Shown: positions 37,089-47,402, counted from the first letter of the stretch. The stretch: 64,000 nt of DNA from Pseudomonas sp. CBZ-4 (GCF_000346755.1 NZ_ANNV01000031.1:81231-145230), one strand, 5' to 3'. Program-made: numbers and translations. Notes: a model not told the origin generated them from the letters alone.

Positions 37089-37144
37089 CCCCTGATTCAA
37101 AAAAATAAATCGGGATTTGCTTTAGAAATCAAAGACCTGAAACG

Positions 37145-37168
37145 AAAAAACCCGCTTTCGCGGGTTTG
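37145..37168 (-). terminator. terminator of tRNA-Leu copy 2
   Basis: This is the same stem and T-run as at copy 1, placed between the two tRNA genes, so each copy is its own transcription unit. Confidence 0.88.
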
Positions 37169-37177
37169 ATCTGAATT

Positions 37178-37264
37178 TGGTGCCCAGGAGAAGACTCGAA
37201 CTTCCACGACCTTGCGATCACCAGCACCTGAAGCTGGCGTGTCTACCAATTTCACCACCTGGGC
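37178..37264 (-). tRNA. tRNA-Leu (CAG), copy 2
   Basis: The 87-base sequence appears identical to copy 1, including the encoded CCA and anticodon CAG. Confidence 0.96.
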
Positions 37265-37298
37265 AACATCAACAACGTTGCCGTCGTCGATGGCGCGC

Positions 37299-37327
37299 AC
37301 TATACGGAGCGGCTTTTGAGCTGTAAA
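37299..37327 (-). promoter_or_regulatory. sigma-70 promoter of tRNA-Leu copy 2
   Basis: On the minus strand TTTACA-N17-TATAGT has the same boxes and spacing as copy 1, though the spacer sequence differs. Confidence 0.82.
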
Positions 37328-37488
37328 CCCCTGCCATGAAAAAAACCTGGAATATTTCGCCAATGGTCGTGCAAGGTGCCTGGAAAGGGCGCCAAAGGGC
37401 TTTTAAACGCTTGTTGATGCCTGAAATTTCCCGTTTCAATACGCGTATGCCAAACTAACCCGCATATAGACAAGGTGAAAACTCTCTA

Positions 37489-40125
37489 ATGGCCGATTGG
37501 CAGTCCCTCGATCCCGAGGCCGCTCGTGAAGCGGAAAAATATGAAAACCCTATTCCTAGCCGTGAACTGATCCTGGCGCACCTCGCCGATCGTGGTTCGC
37601 CTGCTAGCCGCGAGCAGTTGGTCGAAGAATTCGGTCTGACCACCGAAGACCAGCTCGAAGCCCTGCGCCGCCGCCTGCGTGCCATGGAGCGCGACGCCCA
37701 ACTGATCTACACCCGCCGTGGCACCTATGCGCCTGTGGACAAGCTCGACCTGATCCTGGGCCGCATCGCCGGTCATCGTGACGGCTTCGGCTTCCTGATT
37801 CCGGACGACGGCAGTGACGACCTTTTCATGAGCCCGGCGCAAATGCGCCTGGTGTTCGATGGCGACCGTGCCCTGGCGCGCGTGTCCGGCCTCGACCGTC
37901 GTGGTCGCCGTGAAGGTGTGATCGTCGAAGTGGTGTCCCGTGCCCACGAGTCCATCGTCGGCCGCTACTTCGAAGAAGGCGGCATCGGCTTTGTCGTGCC
38001 GGATAACCCGAAGGTCCAGCAGGAAGTGCTGATCACCCCGGGCCGCAATGGCGCTGCCAAGGTCGGCCAGTTTGTCGAGGTGAAGATCACCCACTGGCCA
38101 ACCGCACGGTTCCAGCCACAGGGCGATATCGTCGAAGTGGTCGGCAACTACATGGCGCCGGGCATGGAAATCGACGTTGCACTGCGCACTTACGATATTC
38201 CTCACGTCTGGCCTGAGGCTGTGCTCAAAGAAGCCGCCAAGCTCAAGCCGGAAGTGGAAGAGAAAGACAAAGAAAAACGCATCGACCTGCGCCATCTGCC
38301 GTTCGTCACCATTGACGGCGAAGATGCCCGCGACTTCGACGATGCGGTCTACTGCGAAGCCAAACCGGGCAAGCTGCGCCTGTTCTCCGGGGGCTGGAAG
38401 CTGTTCGTCGCGATTGCCGACGTGTCCAGCTACGTGAAGATCGGTTCGGCCCTGGACAACGAAGCCCAGGTGCGCGGCAACTCGGTGTACTTCCCTGAGC
38501 GCGTGATCCCGATGCTGCCTGAGCAGCTGTCCAACGGCCTGTGCTCCCTGAACCCGAAAGTCGACCGTTTGGCCATGGTGTGCGAGATGACCATCTCGAA
38601 AACCGGCGAAATGACCGACTACCAGTTCTATGAAGCGGTGATCCACTCCCAGGCGCGCCTGACCTACAACAAGGTCAGCACCATCCTGGAAACGCCGAAG
38701 ACCAGCGAAGCCAAGGCCCTGCGTACCGAATACGCTGGCGTGGTGCCGCACCTCAAGCAGCTTTACTCGCTGTACAAGGTGTTGCTGGGCGCCCGTCATA
38801 CCCGTGGCGCGATCGATTTTGAAACCCAGGAAACCCGGATTGTCTTCGGTTCCGAGCGCAAGATCGCCGCAATCACCCCGACCACACGTAACGATGCGCA
38901 CAAGCTGATCGAGGAATGCATGCTGGCGGCCAACGTGGCCACGGCTGAGTTCTTGAAGAAGCACGAGATTCCTGCGTTGTACCGTGTGCACGACGGTCCG
39001 CCGCCGGAGCGTCTGGAAAAACTGCGCGCCTTCCTTGGCGAACTCGGCCTGTCCCTGCACAAAGGCAAGGATGGCCCGTCGCCGAAGGACTACCAGGCCT
39101 TGCTGGCCAGCATCAAGGATCGCCCGGATTACCACGTGATCCAGACCGTGATGCTGCGCTCCCTGAGCCAGGCGGTGTACAGCGCCGATAACCAGGGCCA
39201 CTTCGGCTTGAATTACGAGGCGTACACCCACTTCACGTCGCCGATCCGTCGCTACCCGGATTTGCTCACGCACCGCGCGATCCGCAGCGTGATCCATTCC
39301 AAGCAGAACACCCCGCACGTCAAGCGCGCCGGTGCCATGACCATTCCGAAGGCGCGGATCTATCCGTACGACGAAGCGGCCCTGGAACAGTTGGGCGAGC
39401 AGTGCTCCATGAGCGAGCGCCGCGCCGACGAGGCCACCCGCGACGTGGTGAACTGGCTCAAGTGCGAGTTCATGAAGGATCGCGTGGGCGAGACGTTCCC
39501 GGGCGTGATCACGGCCGTGACCGGTTTTGGTCTGTTCGTCGAGCTGACCGACATCTACGTCGAAGGCCTGGTGCACGTCACGGCCTTGCCGGGCGATTAC
39601 TACCACTTCGACCCTGTGCATCACCGCCTGGCGGGCGAGCGCACTGGTCGTAGCTTCCGTCTGGGCGATACCGTGGAAGTGCAGGTCATGCGCGTCGACC
39701 TCGACGAGCGCAAGATCGACTTCGGCATGTCTGACAAGCCAGCCGAATCGCCGGGTAGCCGCAAAAAAAATCGTGGCAGCACGCCGACCACACCTGCCAG
39801 CAAAGGCAAGGGCGCGCCTGCGAAAGCAGCTGAGCCTGAGCCAGCCGCCAAGGCTGGTCGTCGTTCGTCTACCAAGGAAAAGGCTCCCGAAGCCTACCGC
39901 CCAAGCGACGCCGCGGCGAAAAACGCCGAGCTGCGCAAGAGCCGCGAGTTGAAGCAGCAGTTGCTCAACGAAGCCAAAAGCGGTGGTAAAGCGGCGTCTG
40001 GGGGAAAGTCCCACGGGGCGGAAAAGCCGTCGAGCAAACCGAGTAAACACCGTAAAGGCCCGCCTAAAGCGGGTTCGGCCCCTGCCAAAAGCGGCGGGTC
40101 GCGCAAACCTAAGGCCAAGTCATGA
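37489..40125 (+). CDS. rnr: ribonuclease R
   Basis: RNase R is a 3'-5' exoribonuclease that degrades structured RNA and takes part in trans-translation quality control. The 878 residues show an N-terminal helix-turn-helix/cold-shock part, the RNB catalytic core with DGEDARDFDDAVYC (metal-binding Asp cluster) and HFTSPIRRYPDLLTHR, an S1 domain (FPGVITAVTGFGLFVEL) and a long Lys/Ala/Ser-rich basic tail from about residue 755. AAGGTG precedes the ATG. It overlaps rlmB by four bases. Confidence 0.96.
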   Translation: MADWQSLDPEAAREAEKYENPIPSRELILAHLADRGSPASREQLVEEFGLTTEDQLEALRRRLRAMERDAQLIYTRRGTYAPVDKLDLILGRIAGHRDGFGFLIPDDGSDDLFMSPAQMRLVFDGDRALARVSGLDRRGRREGVIVEVVSRAHESIVGRYFEEGGIGFVVPDNPKVQQEVLITPGRNGAAKVGQFVEVKITHWPTARFQPQGDIVEVVGNYMAPGMEIDVALRTYDIPHVWPEAVLKEAAKLKPEVEEKDKEKRIDLRHLPFVTIDGEDARDFDDAVYCEAKPGKLRLFSGGWKLFVAIADVSSYVKIGSALDNEAQVRGNSVYFPERVIPMLPEQLSNGLCSLNPKVDRLAMVCEMTISKTGEMTDYQFYEAVIHSQARLTYNKVSTILETPKTSEAKALRTEYAGVVPHLKQLYSLYKVLLGARHTRGAIDFETQETRIVFGSERKIAAITPTTRNDAHKLIEECMLAANVATAEFLKKHEIPALYRVHDGPPPERLEKLRAFLGELGLSLHKGKDGPSPKDYQALLASIKDRPDYHVIQTVMLRSLSQAVYSADNQGHFGLNYEAYTHFTSPIRRYPDLLTHRAIRSVIHSKQNTPHVKRAGAMTIPKARIYPYDEAALEQLGEQCSMSERRADEATRDVVNWLKCEFMKDRVGETFPGVITAVTGFGLFVELTDIYVEGLVHVTALPGDYYHFDPVHHRLAGERTGRSFRLGDTVEVQVMRVDLDERKIDFGMSDKPAESPGSRKKNRGSTPTTPASKGKGAPAKAAEPEPAAKAGRRSSTKEKAPEAYRPSDAAAKNAELRKSRELKQQLLNEAKSGGKAASGGKSHGAEKPSSKPSKHRKGPPKAGSAPAKSGGSRKPKAKS

Positions 40126-40877
40126 GTCTGGAAAAAATCTACGGCGTCCACGCCGTAGAAGCACTGCTGCGTCACCACCCGAAACGCGTCAAGCAGGTTT
40201 GGCTGGCGGAAGGTCGCAGCGAGCCGCGTGTACAAGCGCTGGTTGAGCTGGCCACGCAAAACAAGGTCGCCATCGGCCAGGCCGAACGCCGTGAAATGGA
40301 CGTCTGGGTCGAAGGCGTTCACCAGGGCGTGGTCGCGGACGTAAGCCCGAGCCAGGTCTGGGGCGAAGCGATGCTCGACGAGCTGCTCGATCGCACCGAG
40401 GGCGCACCGTTGCTGCTGGTTCTGGACGGCGTGACCGACCCGCACAACCTCGGCGCCTGCCTGCGTTCGGCAGATGCTGCCGGCGCGCTGGCAGTGATCG
40501 TGCCCAAGGACAAGTCGGCCACCTTGACGCCAGTCGTGCGCAAGGTTGCCTGCGGCGCGGCGGAAGTGATTCCGCTGGTGGCCGTGACCAACCTGGCGCG
40601 CACCCTGGAGAAACTCCAGCAGCGCGGCCTGTGGGTCGTGGGCACGGCGGGGGAGGCCGAGGTCAGTATTTATGACCAGGACCTCACCGGCCCGACCATC
40701 CTGATCATGGGTGCCGAAGGCAAGGGCATGCGTCGCCTGACCCGTGAGCATTGCGATTACCTGGTGCACTTGCCGATGGCCGGTAGCGTCAGCAGCTTGA
40801 ACGTGTCGGTTGCCACCGGCGTGTGCCTGTTCGAAGCGCAGCGCCAGCGTGGCGCCAAGGCCAAGAGCAAGAAATAA
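40122..40877 (+). CDS. rlmB: 23S rRNA Gm2251 2'-O-methyltransferase RlmB
   Basis: RlmB methylates the ribose of G2251 in the peptidyl-transferase P-loop. The 251 residues hold an N-terminal L30e-like substrate domain (KIYGVHAVEALLRHHPKRV) and a SPOUT methyltransferase domain with LVLDGVTDPHNLGACLRSADAAGA, LIMGAEGKGMRRL and SLNVSVATGVCLFE, which form the trefoil knot. ATGA overlap with rnr indicates coupling. Confidence 0.96.
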   Translation: MSLEKIYGVHAVEALLRHHPKRVKQVWLAEGRSEPRVQALVELATQNKVAIGQAERREMDVWVEGVHQGVVADVSPSQVWGEAMLDELLDRTEGAPLLLVLDGVTDPHNLGACLRSADAAGALAVIVPKDKSATLTPVVRKVACGAAEVIPLVAVTNLARTLEKLQQRGLWVVGTAGEAEVSIYDQDLTGPTILIMGAEGKGMRRLTREHCDYLVHLPMAGSVSSLNVSVATGVCLFEAQRQRGAKAKSKK

Positions 40878-40899
40878 GCCTCAAGCGTCACGCAAGATC

Positions 40900-41023
40900 C
40901 TGTGGGAGCAGGGCTTGTGTGGGAGCTGGCTTGCCTGCGATAGCATCCCCTCGGTATGACTGATGCACCGAGGTGTCTGCATCGCAGGCAAGCCAGCTCC
41001 CACAGAAGTCCAGCTCCCACAGT
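40900..41023. repeat. REP cluster (one full pair plus partial units)
   Basis: A full inverted REP pair (about 40917-41003) is flanked on each side by truncated CTGTGGGAGC or GCTCCCACAG arms. This suggests repeated REP insertion or loss here. Confidence 0.85.
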
Positions 41024-41068
41024 TGTTTCTGGGTGCTGGGAAGATTGTTCAAATAATCACCAATCACC

Positions 41069-41097
41069 TTGCACGCTTCCTCCCCCTTCTCTACAAT
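41069..41097 (+). promoter_or_regulatory. sigma-70 promoter of the rpsF operon
   Basis: TTGCAC-N17-TACAAT lies 120 bases before the rpsF ATG. Together with the REP cluster and a leader hairpin this accounts for the 339-base rlmB-rpsF gap. Confidence 0.8.
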
Positions 41098-41170
41098 TGC
41101 GCCCCTTGCCTTCCTGGCGGGCACCGATGTGTCCCCCTTCGGCAAGATCCATAAGTGTCATTCACTCCTT

Positions 41171-41195
41171 GTCTGACCGTTTTTGAGCGGCAGGC
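41171..41195 (+). promoter_or_regulatory. possible S6:S18-type leader hairpin
   Basis: GTCTG pairs with CAGGC around an inner CCG/CGG element just before rpsF. Many bacteria place an S6:S18-binding leader with a CCG element here; the match is by eye only. Confidence 0.3.
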
Positions 41196-41216
41196 TACAA
41201 CCCGTAAGGAGCATTC

Positions 41217-41639
41217 ATGCGTCATTACGAAATCATCTTTTTGGTCCACCCGGATCAAAGCGAGCAAGTCGGCGGCATGGTTGAGCGTTACACCAAGCTG
41301 ATCGAAGAAGACGGCGGCAAAATCCACCGTCTGGAAGATTGGGGCCGTCGTCAACTGGCCTACGCAATCAACAATGTTCACAAGGCTCACTACGTGATGC
41401 TGAACGTTGAGTGCACTGGCAAGGCCCTGGCCGAGCTGGAAGACAACTTCCGCTACAACGATGCAGTGATCCGTAACCTGGTCATCCGTCGCGAAGAAGC
41501 CGTTACCGGCCAATCCGAGATGCTCAAGGCTGAAGAAAACCGCAGTGAGCGCCGTGAGCGTCGCGACCGTCCTGAGCACGAAGGCGCTGAAAGCGCTGAT
41601 AGTGATGACAGCGACAACAGCGACAACGCTGACGAGTAA
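41217..41639 (+). CDS. rpsF: 30S ribosomal protein S6
   Basis: S6 binds the central domain of 16S rRNA with S18. The 140 residues begin [18 protein letters not shown] and carry the conserved [13 protein letters not shown]. The C-terminal tail is long and very acidic (Glu/Asp/Ser repeats), as in other gamma-proteobacteria, where RimK can add glutamates. AAGGAG precedes the ATG. It is first in the operon rpsF-rpsR-DUF2232-rplI. Confidence 0.98.
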   Translation: MRHYEIIFLVHPDQSEQVGGMVERYTKLIEEDGGKIHRLEDWGRRQLAYAINNVHKAHYVMLNVECTGKALAELEDNFRYNDAVIRNLVIRREEAVTGQSEMLKAEENRSERRERRDRPEHEGAESADSDDSDNSDNADE

Positions 41640-41668
41640 TCCACGGACCTTATTAAGGAGCCTATCAA

Positions 41669-41899
41669 ATGGCACGTTTCTTCCGTCGTCGTAAATTCTG
41701 CCGCTTCACCGCTGAAGAAGTGAAGGAGATCGATTACAAAGATCTCAACACTCTGAAAGCCTACGTATCCGAGACCGGCAAAATCGTTCCAAGCCGTATC
41801 ACCGGTACCAAAGCTCGTTATCAGCGTCAGCTGGCCACCGCTATCAAGCGCGCCCGCTTCCTGGCCCTGCTGGCCTACACCGACAGCCACGGCCGCTGA
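41669..41899 (+). CDS. rpsR: 30S ribosomal protein S18
   Basis: The 76 residues begin [13 protein letters not shown] and include [24 protein letters not shown], the full-length S18 signature. AAGGAG lies upstream, and spacing to rpsF is 29 bases. Confidence 0.98.
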   Translation: MARFFRRRKFCRFTAEEVKEIDYKDLNTLKAYVSETGKIVPSRITGTKARYQRQLATAIKRARFLALLAYTDSHGR

Positions 41900-41935
41900 G
41901 ACCGGGCAGTCGATAAGTAGTAAGGGATTGAATGC

Positions 41936-42829
41936 ATGCGCGCCTTAGCTGAGTTCATCATGCGCGGTCGTGTGCAGGCCACTCTGGTAGTGGCTGGATG
42001 TGCGGCATTGCCGTTGCTTTATTGGTTGGGTGCTGCCGCGGGTTGCCTTGTGCTGCTGCGGCGCGGTTTGAAGGATGCCATTGGCGTCCTTGCCCTGGGA
42101 TTGTTGCCGGCCTTGATCTGGTGGCTGCAATTGGGTGATCCACGGGTACTTCTGGTACTGCTGGGGTCATCGAGCCTTGCGTTGGTTTTACGCGCAAGTG
42201 AGTCCTGGGTCCGCACGCTGCTGGTCAGCGTGGCATTGGGGTTGGTGTACTCAGTGATGCTTGGCGCGGCTTTCCGCCCGCAAATCGAAGGGTTGTCGCA
42301 AGAGATCGTCAAGATCCTGCCGATGGCCCTCGGGGATCTCTACCAGCAATTGTCGGTAGATGAGCGAGCGCGGTTTGCGTCACTGATTGCCCCGGTCCTG
42401 ACCGGCCTGATTGCGGCATTGTTGCAGGTCGTCAGCGTGCTGAGCCTGATTGTTGGGCGTTATTGGCAGGCGTTGTTGTACAACCCGGGTGGTTTTGGTC
42501 GCGAATTTCGCAGTATCAGAATCCCTGCGGGGCCGGCGATGTTGCTGCTGGCGTGCATGGTTGTCGGGCCGAACTTCGGTCCACAGATGGCCTTGCTGGC
42601 GCCGATTTGCAGCGTACCGCTGGTGTTTGCCGGGCTGGCCTTGATTCATGGGCTGGTTGCGCGAAAGCGCCTGGCCAAGTTTTGGCTGGTGGGGTTGTAC
42701 GTCACGCTGTTGCTGTTCATGCAGCTGATCTATCCGTTACTCGTGGTCTTGGCCATTATCGACGGCCTGATTGATTTTCGCGGTCGTCTGGCGTCGAAAG
42801 ACGCCGATAACGCGAACGGTGAAGGTTAA
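41936..42829 (+). CDS. DUF2232 / YybS-like membrane protein
   Basis: This 297-residue protein has about eight membrane helices and almost no polar loops. A cytosolic or periplasmic segment lies near residues 110-140 (KILPMALGDLYQQLSVDERARF). It corresponds by position to P. aeruginosa PA4933, between rpsR and rplI. Its role is unknown; co-transcription with ribosomal genes is conserved in pseudomonads. Confidence 0.85.
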   Translation: MRALAEFIMRGRVQATLVVAGCAALPLLYWLGAAAGCLVLLRRGLKDAIGVLALGLLPALIWWLQLGDPRVLLVLLGSSSLALVLRASESWVRTLLVSVALGLVYSVMLGAAFRPQIEGLSQEIVKILPMALGDLYQQLSVDERARFASLIAPVLTGLIAALLQVVSVLSLIVGRYWQALLYNPGGFGREFRSIRIPAGPAMLLLACMVVGPNFGPQMALLAPICSVPLVFAGLALIHGLVARKRLAKFWLVGLYVTLLLFMQLIYPLLVVLAIIDGLIDFRGRLASKDADNANGEG

Positions 42830-42847
42830 AAGTTAGAGGATTTTCAC

Positions 42848-43294
42848 ATGCAACTGATCCTTCTGGAAAAAGTCGCCAACCTGGGCAACCTGGGCGACAA
42901 AGTGAACGTTAAGGCCGGCTACGGTCGTAACTACCTGCTGCCATACGGCAAAGCCACCGCTGCAACCGCTGCCAACCTGGCTGCGTTTGAAGAGCGTCGT
43001 GCTGAGCTGGAAAAAGCAGCAGCAGACAAAAAAGCTTCGGCCGAAACTCGCGCTGCCCAACTGGCTGAGCTGGAAGTGACTATCACTGCCACCGCCGGTG
43101 ACGAAGGCAAGCTGTTCGGTTCGATCGGCACCCACGACATCGCTGATGCACTGACCGCCTCCGGCGTTGAAGTGCAGAAGAGCGAAGTTCGTCTGCCGAA
43201 CGGCACCATCCGCAACGTAGGCGAATTCGACGTAGCCGTGCACCTGCACGCCGAAGTTGAAGCCACCGTACGCGTTGTCGTGGTAGCAGCTTAA
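42848..43294 (+). CDS. rplI: 50S ribosomal protein L9
   Basis: L9 links the large subunit to neighbouring ribosomes. The 148 residues show the N-terminal RNA-binding domain ([30 protein letters not shown]), the long connecting helix and the C-terminal domain ([19 protein letters not shown]). AGAGGA precedes the ATG. A strong terminator follows. Confidence 0.98.
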   Translation: MQLILLEKVANLGNLGDKVNVKAGYGRNYLLPYGKATAATAANLAAFEERRAELEKAAADKKASAETRAAQLAELEVTITATAGDEGKLFGSIGTHDIADALTASGVEVQKSEVRLPNGTIRNVGEFDVAVHLHAEVEATVRVVVVAA

Positions 43295-43341
43295 GCAGCA
43301 CCTAACTGACTGGCACCTCGCGTGCCAGGCAGTTAACATCG

Positions 43342-43378
43342 GGCACGATCCTGTTTACAGGTCGTGCCTTTTGTTTTT
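43342..43378 (+). terminator. terminator of the rpsF-rplI operon
   Basis: GGCACGATCCTG/CAGGTCGTGCC with a TTTA loop and TTTTGTTTTT tail. A smaller stem (GGCAC/GTGCC) lies just before it. Confidence 0.92.
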
Positions 43379-43404
43379 CTACACACCCCAAATTCCAAGT
43401 GGCC

Positions 43405-44799
43405 ATGAACGATATTTCAGCTCCCGAGCAATACGATCTGCAAACCGCTGCCCTGAAGGTGCCGCCGCATTCCATCGAGGCCGAACAGGCCGTGCTCGGT
43501 GGCTTGATGCTGGACAACAACGCCTGGGAACGCGTGCTGGATCAAGTCTCGGACGGTGATTTCTATCGACATGACCACCGCCTGATCTTCCGCGCCATCG
43601 CCAAGCTGGCCGACCTGAACTCACCTATCGACGTCGTGACCCTTGCCGAGCAATTGGACAAGGAAGGTCAGACCTCGCAAGTGGGCGGCCTCGGCTACCT
43701 GGGTGAGCTGGCAAAAAACACCCCGTCGGTCGCCAACATCAAGGCCTATGCGCAGATCGTCCGCGCGCGGGCGACCTTGCGCCAACTGATCGGCATCGCC
43801 ACTGAAATCGCCGACAGCGCCTTCAACCCCGAAGGGCGTACCGCCGAAGAAATTCTCGACGAGGCCGAACGGCAGATCTTCCAGATCGCCGAAGCACGGC
43901 CGAAAACCGGCGGCCCGGTGGGCGTCAACGAGCTGTTGACCAAGGCCATCGATCGTATCGATACATTGTTCAACACCGACAACGCCATCACCGGCTTGTC
44001 CACTGGCTACACCGACCTCGATGGCATGACCAGCGGCCTGCAACCGGCCGACTTGATCATCGTCGCCGGCCGTCCGTCCATGGGTAAAACCACCTTCGCC
44101 ATGAACCTGGTGGAAAACGCCGTTCTGCGCAGCGAAAAAGCCGTACTGGTTTACTCCCTCGAGATGCCAGGTGAATCGCTGATCATGCGGATGCTCTCGT
44201 CCCTGGGGCGCATCGACCAGACCAAAGTGCGTGCCGGTCGCCTGGAAGACGACGATTGGCCGCGCCTGACCTCGGCGGTCAACCTGCTCAATGATCGCAA
44301 GTTGTTCATCGATGACACCGCTGGTATCAGCCCCTCGGAAATGCGCGCGCGTACCCGCCGCCTGGTGCGTGAACACGGTGACGTCGGCCTGATCATGATC
44401 GACTACCTGCAATTGATGCAGATCCCCGGTTCCGGCGGCGACAACCGCACCAACGAGATTTCCGAGATTTCCCGCTCGTTGAAAGCCCTGGCCAAAGAGT
44501 TCAACTGCCCGGTGGTGGCGCTGTCTCAGCTCAACCGTTCCCTGGAGCAGCGCCCGAACAAACGCCCGATCAACTCCGACCTGCGGGAATCCGGAGCGAT
44601 CGAGCAGGATGCTGACGTGATCATGTTCGTCTACCGCGACGAGGTGTATCACCCCGAGACCGAGCATAAAGGCATCGCCGAAATCATCATCGGCAAGCAG
44701 CGGAACGGCCCGATCGGTACCGCACGTCTGGCGTTTATCGGCAAATACACCCGCTTCGAAAATCTCGCGCCGGGCAGTTACAACTTCGACGACGAGTAG
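43405..44799 (+). CDS. dnaB: replicative DNA helicase DnaB
   Basis: DnaB unwinds DNA at the replication fork as a hexamer. The 464 residues show the N-terminal primase-contact domain (PPHSIEAEQAVLGGLMLDN) and the RecA-like C-domain with Walker A GRPSMGKTTFAMN, IDYLQLMQ and ELRESGAIEQDADVI-type motifs. No intein interrupts it. The ATG at 43405 begins MNDISAPEQYDLQ. Confidence 0.97.
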   Translation: MNDISAPEQYDLQTAALKVPPHSIEAEQAVLGGLMLDNNAWERVLDQVSDGDFYRHDHRLIFRAIAKLADLNSPIDVVTLAEQLDKEGQTSQVGGLGYLGELAKNTPSVANIKAYAQIVRARATLRQLIGIATEIADSAFNPEGRTAEEILDEAERQIFQIAEARPKTGGPVGVNELLTKAIDRIDTLFNTDNAITGLSTGYTDLDGMTSGLQPADLIIVAGRPSMGKTTFAMNLVENAVLRSEKAVLVYSLEMPGESLIMRMLSSLGRIDQTKVRAGRLEDDDWPRLTSAVNLLNDRKLFIDDTAGISPSEMRARTRRLVREHGDVGLIMIDYLQLMQIPGSGGDNRTNEISEISRSLKALAKEFNCPVVALSQLNRSLEQRPNKRPINSDLRESGAIEQDADVIMFVYRDEVYHPETEHKGIAEIIIGKQRNGPIGTARLAFIGKYTRFENLAPGSYNFDDE

Positions 44800-44822
44800 T
44801 GCTCCTGCGCCTGTAAGGGCCT

Positions 44823-44909
44823 CATCGCAGGCAGGCCGGCTCCCACAGGTGATCGCGTTTATCCTGTAGGAATGCGGTCACCTGTGGGAGCCGGCTTGCC
44901 TGCGATGGC
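44823..44909. repeat. REP pair, inverted (CCGGCTTGCCTGC variant)
   Basis: Inverted units with GAGCCGGCTTGCCTGCGATGG lie between dnaB and the ygiQ-like gene. They carry CCGG in place of CTGG. Confidence 0.9.
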
Positions 44910-45002
44910 GTCACCACAATTCCGACCATTACCGTCGGAATTGGTCAAAATTTGTGCTATATTCCGCGCCCGCGATTTTCCATCTCAACACCGGTCACCG
45001 TC

Positions 45003-47306
45003 ATGCAAACAGCCAAGCCGTTATTTGACTATCCCAAGTACTGGGCCGAATGTTTCGGTCCTGCGCCATTCCTGCCGATGAGCAGGGAGGAGATGGATCA
45101 GCTTGGCTGGGATTCCTGCGACATCATCATCGTCACCGGTGATGCCTACGTTGACCATCCGTCGTTCGGCATGGCGATCATCGGCCGGCTGCTGGAGTCC
45201 CAGGGCTTCCGCGTCGGGATCATTGCCCAGCCAAACTGGCAGTCCAAAGACGACTTCATGAAGCTCGGCGAGCCGAACCTGTTCTTCGGCGTCGCGGCCG
45301 GCAACATGGACTCGATGATCAACCGCTACACCGCCGACAAGAAAATCCGTTCCGACGACGCCTACACCCCTGGCGGCATGGCCGGCAAACGCCCGGACCG
45401 CGCGAGCCTGGTGTACAGCCAGCGTTGCAAGGAAGCCTACAAGAACGTGCCGATCGTACTCGGCGGCATCGAAGCCTCCTTGCGCCGCATCGCCCACTAC
45501 GACTACTGGCAGGACCGCGTGCGCAACTCGATCCTGATCGACGCCGCCGCCGACATCCTGTTGTACGGCAACGCCGAGCGCGCGATTGTCGAAGTGGCCC
45601 AGCGCCTGTCGTGGGGCCACAAGATCGAAGACATCACCGACGTGCGCGGCACCGCGTTCATTCGCCGTGACACGCCTGAAGGCTGGTACGAAGTGGACTC
45701 CACCCGTATCGACCGTCCGGGCAAGGTCGACAAGATCATCAACCCGTACGTCAACACCCAGGACACCCAGGCCTGCGCCATCGAGCAAGAGAAAGGCCCG
45801 GTGGATGACCCTGAGGAAGCCAAGGTCGTACAGATCCTGGCCAGCCCGCGCATGACCCGCGACAAGACTGTGATCCGCCTGCCGTCGGTGGAAAAGGTCC
45901 GCGGCGACGCCGTGCTCTATGCCCACGCCAACCGCGTGTTGCACCTGGAAACCAACCCAGGCAACGCCCGCGCCCTGGTGCAGAAGCACGGTGAAGTGGA
46001 CGTGTGGTTCAACCCGCCACCGATCCCGATGACCACCGAAGAGATGGACTACGTGTTCGGCATGCCTTACGCACGTATCCCGCACCCTGTGTACGGCAAG
46101 GAAAAGATCCCGGCCTACGACATGATCCGCTTCTCGGTGAACATCATGCGTGGCTGCTTTGGTGGCTGCACCTTCTGCTCCATCACCGAGCACGAAGGCC
46201 GCATCATCCAGAACCGTTCCGAAGAGTCGATCATTCGCGAGATCGAAGAGATCCGCGACAAGGTCCCGGGCTTTACCGGCGTGATCTCCGACCTCGGCGG
46301 CCCGACCGCGAACATGTACCGCATCGCCTGCAAGAGCCCGGAAATCGAATCCGCGTGCCGCAAGCCGTCGTGCGTGTTCCCGGGCATCTGCCCGAACCTG
46401 AACACCGACCACTCCTCCTTGATCCAGCTGTACCGCAGCGCCCGTGCGTTGCCGGGGGTGAAGAAGATCCTGATCGCGTCCGGCCTGCGCTACGACCTCG
46501 CGGTCGAGTCGCCGGAGTACGTCAAGGAGCTGGTGACCCACCACGTCGGTGGCTACCTCAAGATCGCCCCGGAACACACCGAGGAAGGTCCGCTCAACCA
46601 GATGATGAAGCCGGGCATTGGCAGCTATGACAAGTTCAAGCGCATGTTCGAGAAGTACACCAAGGAAGCGGGTAAGGAGCAGTACCTGATTCCTTACTTC
46701 ATCGCCGCCCACCCGGGCACCACCGATGAAGACATGATGAACCTGGCCCTGTGGCTCAAGGGCAACGGCTTCCGCGCCGACCAGGTGCAGGCGTTCTACC
46801 CGTCGCCGATGGCCACCGCCACCGCGATGTACCACTCGGGCAAGAACCCGCTGCGCAAGGTCACCTACAAGAGTGACGCGGTGACCATCGTCAAGAGCGA
46901 AGACCAGCGCCGTCTGCACAAGGCGTTCCTGCGCTACCACGACCCGAAAGGCTGGCCGATCCTGCGTGAAGCGCTGACCCGCATGGGCCGCGCCGACCTG
47001 ATCGGGCCGGGCAAGGACCAACTCATCCCGCTGCACCAGCCGAGCACCGACAGCTACCAGAGCGCCCGTCGCAAGAACTCGACGCCGGCTGGCAGCCACA
47101 AGGTCGCCAAGGAAACCACCACCAGGATCCTCACCCAGCACACCGGTTTGCCACCACGCGGCAGCGATGGCAGCAACCCGTGGGACAAGCGTGAGCAAGC
47201 CAAGGCCGCGGCCCAGGCGCGCAACAAGCAGGCCGCCAAGGAACGCAGCGATGCGGCCAAGGGCAAGGGCGGCAAGCCTGCGCGCAAGCCGGTGGTGCCG
47301 CGTTGA
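45003..47306 (+). CDS. YgiQ-family radical SAM protein
   Basis: This 767-residue cytoplasmic protein carries the N-terminal UPF0313 part ([19 protein letters not shown]), the radical SAM cluster motif CFGGCTFC near residue 385, and a C-terminal YgiQ extension ending in a Lys/Ala-rich basic tail. Its chemistry is not established. The ATG at 45003 begins [14 protein letters not shown]. Length is typical of the family. Confidence 0.92.
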   Translation: MQTAKPLFDYPKYWAECFGPAPFLPMSREEMDQLGWDSCDIIIVTGDAYVDHPSFGMAIIGRLLESQGFRVGIIAQPNWQSKDDFMKLGEPNLFFGVAAGNMDSMINRYTADKKIRSDDAYTPGGMAGKRPDRASLVYSQRCKEAYKNVPIVLGGIEASLRRIAHYDYWQDRVRNSILIDAAADILLYGNAERAIVEVAQRLSWGHKIEDITDVRGTAFIRRDTPEGWYEVDSTRIDRPGKVDKIINPYVNTQDTQACAIEQEKGPVDDPEEAKVVQILASPRMTRDKTVIRLPSVEKVRGDAVLYAHANRVLHLETNPGNARALVQKHGEVDVWFNPPPIPMTTEEMDYVFGMPYARIPHPVYGKEKIPAYDMIRFSVNIMRGCFGGCTFCSITEHEGRIIQNRSEESIIREIEEIRDKVPGFTGVISDLGGPTANMYRIACKSPEIESACRKPSCVFPGICPNLNTDHSSLIQLYRSARALPGVKKILIASGLRYDLAVESPEYVKELVTHHVGGYLKIAPEHTEEGPLNQMMKPGIGSYDKFKRMFEKYTKEAGKEQYLIPYFIAAHPGTTDEDMMNLALWLKGNGFRADQVQAFYPSPMATATAMYHSGKNPLRKVTYKSDAVTIVKSEDQRRLHKAFLRYHDPKGWPILREALTRMGRADLIGPGKDQLIPLHQPSTDSYQSARRKNSTPAGSHKVAKETTTRILTQHTGLPPRGSDGSNPWDKREQAKAAAQARNKQAAKERSDAAKGKGGKPARKPVVPR

Positions 47307-47324
47307 TCGACGCCTGAATATGCC

Positions 47325-47351
47325 AAACGCCAGCCTCGTGCTGGCGTTTTG
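47325..47351 (+). terminator. terminator after the YgiQ-like gene
   Basis: The stem AAACGCCAGC/GCTGGCGTTT with a CTCGT loop is followed by TTGC. Confidence 0.85.
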
Positions 47352-47402
47352 CTTTCTATTTTCTGGCGAGCCTGTTTGTTAAGGTGGCGGCCATTCGATC
47401 GC

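Larger units (their letters stand above)
36899..37334. repeat. tandem duplication, about 240-base unit, carrying tRNA-Leu
   Basis: The segment from the terminator through the tRNA to the promoter is repeated with an exact 240-base offset. Terminators and tRNA bodies look identical, while the 5' flanks have diverged. Confidence 0.9.

Noticed and set aside
36899..37334. The second tRNA-Leu as an assembly duplication
   Set aside because: The 5' flanks and promoter spacers differ between the copies, so they are real separate loci.
37486..40050. An 854-codon minus-strand frame under rnr
   Set aside because: It is the shadow of RNase R, with no recognisable domain.
45021..47198. A 725-codon minus-strand frame under the YgiQ-like gene
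   Set aside because: It is an antisense shadow; the plus-strand frame carries the CFGGCTFC cluster and full family length.
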